A DNA stretch of 6,522 bases from Lachnospiraceae bacterium. GTDB taxonomy: Bacteria; Bacillota; Clostridia; Lachnospirales; Lachnospiraceae. Each line of letters begins with the position of its first letter. The first letter of the stretch is position 1. The notes beneath the pieces are model-generated. The model did not search any database, had not been told where the DNA came from, and saw only the letters and a program-made list of their open reading frames with translations. The stretch lies in assembly GCA_003446735.1 (NCBI GenBank), contig DMCJ01000198.1:1-6522 (forward strand), given 5' to 3'. Shown here in pieces: positions 1 through 5,787 of the stretch. Made by a program: the position numbers and the translations under genes.

Positions 1-357
1 GGCGGCCCTGGAATGAGAGAGATGTTAAATCCCACATCCGCCATAGCCGGAATGGGACTTGGATCAAGTGTTGCTCTTATAACCGACGGAAGATTCTCGG
101 GAGCAAGCCGCGGTGCATCCATAGGTCATGTATCCCCCGAAGCAGCCGTAGGCGGTCCCATTGCTCTTGTTAAGGAAGGTGATATCATAAGCATCGATAT
201 CCCCAATAACTCCCTTAACTTAAAGGTTTCCGACGAGGAACTTGCAAAGCGCAGGGCTGAATGGCAGCCCAGAGAGCCCAAGGTCACAACGGGTTATCTT
301 GCAAGATATGCAAAGATGGTAACAAGCGGTAATAAAGGTGCGATACTCGAATTTTGA
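1..357 (+). CDS. ilvD: Dihydroxyacid dehydratase, C-terminal 118 residues (5' truncated by window edge)
   Basis: This cytoplasmic iron-sulfur enzyme dehydrates 2,3-dihydroxy-isovalerate and 2,3-dihydroxy-3-methylvalerate to the 2-keto acids that precede valine and isoleucine. Frame 1 is open from the first base (reading GGPGM) to TGA at 355-357, so the gene enters from the left; the ATG at 13 is internal, not a start. Visible IlvD/Edd family hallmarks are GGPGM at fragment residues 1-5, ITDGRFSGASRG at 27-38 (the second family signature, containing the serine proposed as catalytic base) and GHVSPEAA just after it. The end matches the usual IlvD C-terminus: a small beta domain (DIISIDIPN), the VSDEELAKRR helix and a tail ending GAILEF. 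The N-terminal cluster cysteines lie outside the window. The ilvB start follows 15 bases after the stop, so the two are almost certainly co-transcribed. Identity as IlvD rather than the related Edd or sugar-acid dehydratases is supported by the ilvB neighbour and by the tail. Confidence 0.96.
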   Translation, partial: GGPGMREMLNPTSAIAGMGLGSSVALITDGRFSGASRGASIGHVSPEAAVGGPIALVKEGDIISIDIPNNSLNLKVSDEELAKRRAEWQPREPKVTTGYLARYAKMVTSGNKGAILEF

Positions 358-361
358 TTAT

Positions 362-365
362 GGAG
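362..365 (+). promoter_or_regulatory. Ribosome binding site of ilvB
   Basis: GGAG lies 7 bases before the ATG at 373, entirely within the 15-base ilvD-ilvB gap. It supports 373 as the ilvB start and suggests that ribosomes finishing ilvD can re-initiate on ilvB. Confidence 0.7.
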
Positions 366-372
366 ATATAAA

Positions 373-2049
373 ATGAAATTAACCGGTTCGGAAATAGTAA
401 TAGAATGCTTAAAGGAGCAGGGGGTAGATACGGTCTTTGGTTATCCCGGAGGTACTATCCTTAATATCTACGATGCCCTTTACAAACATCAGGATGAGAT
501 AAGGCATATCTTAACAAGCCATGAGCAGGGAGCTGCACATGCTGCCGACGGATATGCCAGAGCAACGGGAAAGGTCGGCGTATGTATGGCAACAAGCGGC
601 CCCGGAGCTACCAATCTCGTTACCGGTATCGCAACGGCTTATATGGATTCCGTTCCCCTTGTGGCTATAACCGCAAACGTTAACCTTCCGGCTCTCGGAA
701 AGGATTCGTTCCAGGAGGTAGATATAGCCGGTGTTACGATGCCCATTACAAAGCACAGCTATATAGTTAAAGATGTAAATGTGCTTGCGGATACCTTAAG
801 AAATGCTTTCCGTATCGCAAGAAGCGGCCGTCCCGGGCCTGTGCTCGTGGATATCACCAAGGACGTTACCGCCAATCATGCGGAATACGAGCGTATCGAG
901 CCCGAAGGAGCAAAGAAAAGGAAACGATATACGGATGCCGATGTTCAGTGGGCAGCCGAGCTTATAAACAATGCAAAGAAGCCCTTTGTCTTTGTCGGCG
1001 GCGGCGCCGTTTTATCAGATGCATATAAGGAAGTGCGCGCTCTTGCCGATAAGATCGATGCTCCCGTATGCGATTCTCTTATGGGTAAAGGCGTTTTTGA
1101 CGGGACAGATCCCCGTTATACCGGTATGCTCGGTATGCACGGTACCAAGGCATCAGACTTAGGCGTTTCCGAATGTGACTGCCTTATCGCTTTAGGTGTC
1201 AGATTCTCGGACCGTGTTATCGGTAATCCTTCGAAATTTGCCGAGAATGCAAAGATCATCCACATCGATATAGATGCTGCCGAGATAAATAAGAACATAA
1301 GGTCTGATGCGCCTGTTGTCGGTGATCTTAAAGAGGTACTTGAAAAGCTTCTTCCTCTTGTTAATGAAAACAAACATGAAGAGTGGATGGCGCATATCAA
1401 TAAATACATTACAGACTATCCTTTAAAATACAGGACCGACAAGCTCACATGTCCTTATTTTATAGAAAAGCTCTATGAGGCTACAAAGGGCGATGCCATA
1501 ATAACGACCGATGTCGGACAGCATCAGATGTGGGCAGCCCAGTTCTATAAATATAAGAATCCCAGGACATTTATCTCATCGGGCGGACTCGGCACGATGG
1601 GTTACGGACTCGGTGCTTCCATAGGAGCTAAAGTCGCAAAGCCCGATAAGACTGTTATTAACATCGCCGGAGACGGATGCTTCCGTATGAACATGCAGGA
1701 GCTTGCAACAGCATCCCGTTACAAAATAGGCATCATTGAAGTTGTTATAAATAACAGTGTTTTAGGTATGGTAAGACAATGGCAGACACTTTTTTATGAC
1801 AAGAGATACTCCCAGACCGTTTTAAATGACAGCGTGGATTATTGCAAAGTAGCGGAAGCGCTGGGATGCAAGGCCATACTCGTAGATAGTATCGATGGCG
1901 TTGAAAAAGCCATAGGTGAAGCGTTAAGTGCGGATGGTCCCGTTCTTATAAATGTGGTTATAAATGAAGATGACAAGGTATTCCCCATGGTTCCTGCGGG
2001 AAAACCCATCGAAACGGTGTTTGACGAAGACGATCTTAATGAGGGATGA
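373..2049 (+). CDS. ilvB: Acetolactate synthase, large (catalytic) subunit
   Basis: This ThDP- and FAD-dependent cytoplasmic enzyme condenses two pyruvates to 2-acetolactate, or pyruvate plus 2-ketobutyrate to 2-aceto-2-hydroxybutyrate, the first common step of branched-chain amino acid synthesis. Its 558 residues are a normal full length. The N-terminal pyrimidine-binding domain (about 1-165) carries GYPGG at 23-27, the catalytic ThDP-activating glutamate E51 in SHEQGAAHAADGYAR, and SFQE at 112-115. The middle domain (about 190-325) has the RFSDR motif at 277-281. The C-terminal ThDP domain (about 365-535) has GDG at 433-435 and NN at 460-461, the ends of the GDG-to-NN cofactor motif. The MVRQWQ stretch at 466-471 and PMVPAGKP near the end separate AHAS from other ThDP enzymes such as pyruvate oxidase. 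No ilvN follows; the regulatory subunit must be encoded elsewhere or be absent. The position equivalent to plant Pro197 appears to be Asn104. Confidence 0.97.
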   Translation: MKLTGSEIVIECLKEQGVDTVFGYPGGTILNIYDALYKHQDEIRHILTSHEQGAAHAADGYARATGKVGVCMATSGPGATNLVTGIATAYMDSVPLVAITANVNLPALGKDSFQEVDIAGVTMPITKHSYIVKDVNVLADTLRNAFRIARSGRPGPVLVDITKDVTANHAEYERIEPEGAKKRKRYTDADVQWAAELINNAKKPFVFVGGGAVLSDAYKEVRALADKIDAPVCDSLMGKGVFDGTDPRYTGMLGMHGTKASDLGVSECDCLIALGVRFSDRVIGNPSKFAENAKIIHIDIDAAEINKNIRSDAPVVGDLKEVLEKLLPLVNENKHEEWMAHINKYITDYPLKYRTDKLTCPYFIEKLYEATKGDAIITTDVGQHQMWAAQFYKYKNPRTFISSGGLGTMGYGLGASIGAKVAKPDKTVINIAGDGCFRMNMQELATASRYKIGIIEVVINNSVLGMVRQWQTLFYDKRYSQTVLNDSVDYCKVAEALGCKAILVDSIDGVEKAIGEALSADGPVLINVVINEDDKVFPMVPAGKPIETVFDEDDLNEG

Positions 2050-2066
2050 TCGCCAAAGAGGGTAGT

Positions 2067-2072
2067 GAGGAG
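2067..2072 (+). promoter_or_regulatory. Ribosome binding site of the L,D-transpeptidase gene
   Basis: GAGGAG ends only 2 bases before the ATG at 2075; measured from GAGG the spacer is 4 bases, shorter than usual. A second purine run, AAAGAGGG at 2055-2062, lies about 12 bases away. The start is nevertheless secure, because the next in-frame Met falls well past the membrane segment. The close spacing may lower translation. Confidence 0.55.
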
Positions 2073-2074
2073 AA

Positions 2075-3481
2075 ATGAAAAAGAAACTGTTAACGGTGCT
2101 TACGATCCTTATCTTAGCTCCGGTATGCCTGGCCATAATAGCTTATCTGGCTCTTGCATATCATTACAGAGGCAAGTTTTTAAGCGGGATCTCCATTAAC
2201 AACGTTTATGCGGCCGAAAAGACTCCGGATGAAGTAAACGAGATCTTAAAAGGCAGATATTCAGAGAATGAAGATCTGACCTTAAAGGATAAGTACGATA
2301 AGGAATACAAGATCCCCTTATCCGATATCGATTTTGAATATGTCTACATCGATCAGTTAAATGCGATCGGAGATACTCAGAATCCGCTTTTATGGGGTGT
2401 GAATGCCATATCGGAAAACTCGGTATCCATAGACATAAAGCCTACCGGAAAATACAACAAGCAAAAGCTTGAAGATGCCTTGAACGAGATGGATCTTTTA
2501 AAGAACCAGGCGGATCCTAAGAACCTTCGGGTAGAGATCGTAAAGGGTAAAGACGGTTATGAACTGATCGATGATACCGATAATCTCCTTAATAAGGACA
2601 AAACGATCGAAGTTATCGAAAAAACATTGGATGAGGGCGATATATTCGTAGATCTTGTAGATTCAGACTGTTATGAAGAGATCGAGTATACGCAGGAGAT
2701 GAGAGATACTCTTACTCTCTGGCACAAGCTCGAGAAGTTTACCGATTTTAAGATAACTACCAGATTCTACAATGAAGATGAGGTCATAGACGGCAAGGTC
2801 ATGTACGATCTTATAGCTAAGGACGGAAATAAGATCGCAGTCGATGAATTCGGCAATCCTTATTTTGATGAAGAAGCCATAAAGACCTATGTCGAGAAGA
2901 TGGCAAATAAATATGATTCCGTCGGTGGTCCCTGGTATTTCCAGCCGACAAAGGGCGGAATGATAAAGATCGAAAAAGGTACTTACGGATACAAGTTAAA
3001 TCAGAATAAAGAGATCGAGGAATTAACGGGAGCGCTTGAAGCTCACGAAACGCTGACAAGAAGCCCCAATTACTCCCAGAAAGGCTGGGGAGATTCCACC
3101 GGAGATATAGGAAGCACTTATATAGAAGTGGATATTTCCGATCAGCATTTATATTATTACGTAAGCGGAAAGCTTGTTCTTGATTCCGATGTCGTGACCG
3201 GTAATCCAAACAGAGGGAACGGCACTCCGGAGAGAGTATGCTATGTATATTATAAGCAGCGTAACCGTACGCTCATAGGTCCCGATTATCAGTCCTTTGT
3301 ATCATACTGGATGGCCGTATATAACAACATCGGTATCCACGATGCAAGCTGGAGAGGCAAATACGGCGGAGAGATCTATAAGTCAGCCGGTTCTCACGGC
3401 TGTATAAACACCCCGAGAGCCAAGGTATCAGAGCTCTATGATATGGTTGAGATCGGTACACCGGTCGTTATACATCAGTAA
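2075..3481 (+). CDS. Membrane-anchored L,D-transpeptidase (YkuD domain) with N-terminal peptidoglycan-binding-like region
   Basis: The predicted enzyme cross-links peptidoglycan outside the membrane through L,D (3-3 type) bonds or attaches molecules to stem peptides, using a catalytic cysteine. The 468-residue protein starts with MKKK and a hydrophobic helix (about 5-29) with no evident signal peptidase or lipobox site, so it is probably a type II membrane protein. Residues about 35-60 (GISINNVYAAEKTPDEVNEIL) resemble the start of the 'putative peptidoglycan binding' (PG_binding_4) regions that precede YkuD in many clostridial proteins; the acidic stretch to about 340 is probably one or two copies. 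The YkuD domain occupies about 346-467, with IHDA (H422) and SHGCIN at 440-445, C443 being the predicted nucleophile. The Arg often found two residues after the cysteine is Asn here. No metabolic link to the flanking ilv and ser genes is visible. The exact reaction (cross-linking, lipoprotein attachment or other) cannot be told from sequence. Confidence 0.9.
   Translation: MKKKLLTVLTILILAPVCLAIIAYLALAYHYRGKFLSGISINNVYAAEKTPDEVNEILKGRYSENEDLTLKDKYDKEYKIPLSDIDFEYVYIDQLNAIGDTQNPLLWGVNAISENSVSIDIKPTGKYNKQKLEDALNEMDLLKNQADPKNLRVEIVKGKDGYELIDDTDNLLNKDKTIEVIEKTLDEGDIFVDLVDSDCYEEIEYTQEMRDTLTLWHKLEKFTDFKITTRFYNEDEVIDGKVMYDLIAKDGNKIAVDEFGNPYFDEEAIKTYVEKMANKYDSVGGPWYFQPTKGGMIKIEKGTYGYKLNQNKEIEELTGALEAHETLTRSPNYSQKGWGDSTGDIGSTYIEVDISDQHLYYYVSGKLVLDSDVVTGNPNRGNGTPERVCYVYYKQRNRTLIGPDYQSFVSYWMAVYNNIGIHDASWRGKYGGEIYKSAGSHGCINTPRAKVSELYDMVEIGTPVVIHQ
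3447..3474 (+). promoter_or_regulatory. Candidate sigma-A promoter for serC-serA, inside the 3' end of the transpeptidase gene
   Basis: TTGAGA at 3447-3452 matches the -35 consensus at 5 of 6 positions. After a 16-base spacer, TATACA at 3469-3474 matches the -10 consensus at 4 of 6. Transcription would begin near 3481 and give an AT-rich leader of about 36 bases that includes the serC ribosome binding site. This was read by eye, and such matches arise by chance in DNA of this composition, so it remains a hypothesis. Confidence 0.27.
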
Positions 3482-3503
3482 ATAATTATTTTTAAATATA
3501 TAC

Positions 3504-3509
3504 AGGAGG
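3504..3509 (+). promoter_or_regulatory. Strong ribosome binding site of serC
   Basis: A perfect AGGAGG sits 8 bases before the ATG at 3518. It is the best Shine-Dalgarno match in the window and fixes the serC start. It suggests that serC is highly translated compared with the preceding transpeptidase gene. Confidence 0.85.
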
Positions 3510-3517
3510 ATACACTA

Positions 3518-4600
3518 ATGGCACGTGTATACAATTTTTCTGCAGGCCCCGCGGTTTTACCGGAGGAGGTATTAAAGGAAGCACAGGAGGAAATGCTTGA
3601 TTATCGCGGATGCGGAATGAGCGTTATGGAAATGAGCCATCGCTCTAAGGTTTATGATCAGATCATAAAAGAAGCTGAAGCAGATCTTCGTACTTTAATG
3701 GGCATTCCCGATAATTACAAGGTGCTTTTCTTACAGGGCGGAGCAAGCCAGCAGTTTGCCATGATCCCCATGAACCTTATGAAGAATAAGAAGGCCGGAT
3801 ATATCGTTACGGGTCAGTGGGCAAAGAAGGCATATCAGGAAGCAAAGATCTATGGTGAGGCCGTTGAGCTCGCATCAAGCGCAGACAAGACTTTCTCCTA
3901 TATTCCCGATTGTTCGGATCTTCCCATTACCGACGATATGGACTATGTTTATATCTGCGAAAATAACACGATCTACGGCACAAAGTTTAAAGAGCTTCCC
4001 AATACAAAGGGTAAAGATCTTGTTGCCGATGTATCATCCTGCTTTTTATCTGAGCCCGTTGATGTGAGCAAATATGCGCTCATCTACGGCGGTGTTCAGA
4101 AGAATATAGGTCCTGCCGGCGTAGTCATCTCCATCATCAGAGAAGACCTTATAACGGAAGACGTTCTTCCCGGCACACCTACCATGCTTAAGTTCAAGAC
4201 CCATGCAGACGCCGATTCCTTATATAACACACCTCCCTGCTACGGTATCTATATCTGCGGTAAGGTGTTCAAGTGGCTCCTTAAGAACGGCGGCCTTTCC
4301 GAAATGAAGAAGAGAAACGAAGAAAAAGCTAAGATCCTTTATGATTTCCTTGATGAAAGTAAGCTCTTTAAGGGAACGGTAGTAGCAAAAGACAGATCCT
4401 TAATGAACGTTCCTTTCGTAACCGGTGATGCCGATCTTGATGCCAAGTTCGTAAAAGAAGCAACCGAGGCAGGACTTGTTAACCTTAAAGGTCACAGATC
4501 CGTTGGCGGCATGAGAGCTTCCATTTACAACGCTATGCCTAAAGAGGGTGTTGAAAAGCTTGTAGAATTCATGAAGAAATTTGAAAAGGAGAATGCATAA
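3518..4600 (+). CDS. serC: Phosphoserine aminotransferase
   Basis: This PLP-dependent class V aminotransferase converts 3-phosphohydroxypyruvate plus glutamate to O-phospho-L-serine and 2-oxoglutarate, the second step of serine synthesis; in many bacteria it also acts in vitamin B6 synthesis. The 360 residues match the usual SerC length (about 360). The N-terminus VYNFSAGPAVLP (4-15) is a family signature and MSHRSK (39-44) follows. GGASQQF at 74-80 is the PLP phosphate-binding loop. D171 in ADVSSCFLSEP should contact the PLP ring nitrogen, and K195 in GGVQKNIGPAG is the expected Schiff-base lysine. YNTPP at 236-240 and GHRSVGGMRASIYNA at 325-339 supply substrate phosphate and carboxylate contacts. 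No key residue is missing. serA begins 2 bases after the stop, and the product of SerA is the substrate of SerC. The final enzyme, phosphoserine phosphatase (SerB), is not in the window. Confidence 0.98.
   Translation: MARVYNFSAGPAVLPEEVLKEAQEEMLDYRGCGMSVMEMSHRSKVYDQIIKEAEADLRTLMGIPDNYKVLFLQGGASQQFAMIPMNLMKNKKAGYIVTGQWAKKAYQEAKIYGEAVELASSADKTFSYIPDCSDLPITDDMDYVYICENNTIYGTKFKELPNTKGKDLVADVSSCFLSEPVDVSKYALIYGGVQKNIGPAGVVISIIREDLITEDVLPGTPTMLKFKTHADADSLYNTPPCYGIYICGKVFKWLLKNGGLSEMKKRNEEKAKILYDFLDESKLFKGTVVAKDRSLMNVPFVTGDADLDAKFVKEATEAGLVNLKGHRSVGGMRASIYNAMPKEGVEKLVEFMKKFEKENA
4586..4592 (+). promoter_or_regulatory. Ribosome binding site of serA, embedded in the end of serC
   Basis: AAGGAGA lies within the last codons of serC; its GGAG core ends 11 bases before the serA ATG at 4603. 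Because the site is inside the serC coding sequence and the intergenic gap is 2 bases, translation of the two genes is probably coupled. Confidence 0.6.
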
Positions 4601-4602
4601 AG

Positions 4603-5766
4603 ATGTTCAAGTATTATTGCCTTAATCCGATAGCTGCTGTCGGTCTTGATAATTTTAACGATCAGTATGAAAAGACAGAGGATATAAACGAAGCAGACGT
4701 GATCCTTGTAAGAAGCGCAGACATGCACTCCATGGAATTTTCCGACAACCTAAAGGCTGTTGTAAGAGCAGGCGCGGGCGTTAACAATATCCCCCTTGAG
4801 GATCTTGCAAAGAAGGGCGTTGTGGTATTTAATACTCCCGGTGCAAATGCAAATGCCGTAAAGGAGCTTGTTATCTGCGGTATGCTCCTTGCATGTCGTG
4901 ACGTTATAGGCGGAGTAAACTGGGTTAAGTCTCAGGCCGGCGTTGAGAGCGTAGCAAAGGATGCCGAGAAAGAAAAGAAGAAATTCGCAGGTACCGAAGT
5001 ATACGGTAAGAAGCTCGGTATCATCGGCCTTGGTGCCATCGGTGTAAAGGTTGCAAATACCGCCAGACACCTCGGCATGGAAGTATACGGATATGATCCT
5101 TATCTTTCCGTAAATGCTGCATGGAACTTAAGCCGTGACGTTAAGCATGTTACCGATGTAAAAGACATTTACAAAGAATGTGATTTTATCACTGTTCATG
5201 TTCCTGCTCTTGATTCCACAAAGGGCATGATAAACGAAGAAGCCATTTCGATGATGAAGGACGGCGTTATCATCCTTAACTACGCACGTGATATCCTTTG
5301 CGATGAGCAGGCTATCCTTAAGGGCATCGAATCCGGAAAGATCAGAAGATATGTATCCGATTTTGCAAACACCGTTACTGCAGGTAAAGAGGGCTGTATC
5401 GTAACTCCCCATCTCGGCGCATCCACAGAGGAGAGCGAGGACAACTGTGCAGTCATGGGCGTTAATGAGGTCATGGACTTCATGGAGAACGGAAACATTA
5501 AGAACAGCGTAAATTATCCCGGAATAGACATGGGTGTTCCCGAGCTTCCCGGAAGAGTTGCGGTATATCATAAGAATATCGCTAATACGATAACAAAGCT
5601 TGCCGGAATGTTCGGTGAAAATAACATAAACATCTCTCATATGAGCAATCAGTCCAAGAAGGATTATGCGGTATCCATGTTCGATATCGATTCACCTGCC
5701 ACTGATGAGATCGTTAAGGGACTTGAGTCAGTTGAGGGAGTATTTACGGTTAGAGTTGTAAAATAA
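4603..5766 (+). CDS. serA: D-3-phosphoglycerate dehydrogenase, short form with C-terminal ACT domain
   Basis: The enzyme oxidises 3-phosphoglycerate to 3-phosphohydroxypyruvate with NAD, committing glycolytic carbon to serine. At 387 residues it is shorter than E. coli SerA (410) and far shorter than the roughly 525-residue B. subtilis type, because it lacks the intervening ASB domain. The N-terminal catalytic half (1-about 100) has VRAGAGVNNIP (54-64) and NTPGANANAVKE (77-88). The Rossmann domain has GLGAIG at 142-147 and the NAD-ribose-binding acid D165. Catalytic R229 is in NYARD and H270 is in PHLGAST. The glutamate usual in the DVFxxEP loop is not evident: this stretch reads SDFANTV (252-258). 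The ACT domain occupies about 316-387, where H323, N325 and N343 align with the E. coli serine-binding residues H344, N346 and N364, so serine feedback inhibition is likely. Other 2-hydroxyacid dehydrogenases are unlikely given the ACT domain and serC. Confidence 0.96.
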   Translation: MFKYYCLNPIAAVGLDNFNDQYEKTEDINEADVILVRSADMHSMEFSDNLKAVVRAGAGVNNIPLEDLAKKGVVVFNTPGANANAVKELVICGMLLACRDVIGGVNWVKSQAGVESVAKDAEKEKKKFAGTEVYGKKLGIIGLGAIGVKVANTARHLGMEVYGYDPYLSVNAAWNLSRDVKHVTDVKDIYKECDFITVHVPALDSTKGMINEEAISMMKDGVIILNYARDILCDEQAILKGIESGKIRRYVSDFANTVTAGKEGCIVTPHLGASTEESEDNCAVMGVNEVMDFMENGNIKNSVNYPGIDMGVPELPGRVAVYHKNIANTITKLAGMFGENNINISHMSNQSKKDYAVSMFDIDSPATDEIVKGLESVEGVFTVRVVK

Positions 5767-5777
5767 AAATATTACGT

Positions 5778-5782
5778 GGGAG
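5778..5782 (+). promoter_or_regulatory. Ribosome binding site of the J-domain-like gene
   Basis: GGGAG lies 5 bases before the ATG at 5788, in the 21-base gap after serA. It supports 5788 as a true start for a gene whose stop is beyond the window, and so helps show that the open frame there is real. Confidence 0.6.
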
Positions 5783-5787
5783 ATGCA

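Noticed and set aside
13..357. A complete 114-residue small protein starting at ATG 13
   Set aside because: The frame is open upstream to base 1 and encodes the conserved GGPG that precedes this Met in IlvD, so it is a truncated ilvD rather than a small gene.
2021..2050. TTGACG followed after 18 bases by GATGAT, considered as a promoter for the transpeptidase gene
   Set aside because: The -10 match lacks the key first T, and both elements lie in ilvB coding sequence; the match is weak.
2817..3209. A 130-codon antisense open frame over the transpeptidase gene
   Set aside because: It is fully covered by a confident coding gene and its Arg/Ser/Leu-rich translation is typical of an antisense shadow.
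3480..3491. Perfect 12-base palindrome AAATAATTATTT after the transpeptidase stop codon, considered as an operator or terminator
   Set aside because: It contains only A and T with no loop, cannot form a stable terminator stem, and such palindromes are common by chance in AT-rich gaps.
5128..5640. A 170-codon antisense open frame over serA
   Set aside because: It is fully inside serA on the opposite strand and its composition is a reverse-complement shadow of serA codons; it has no recognisable domain.
5743..5772. TAAAAT at 5759-5764, considered as the -10 of a promoter for the J-like gene
   Set aside because: No -35 hexamer lies at a workable distance: the nearest candidates leave spacers of 10 or 21 bases.
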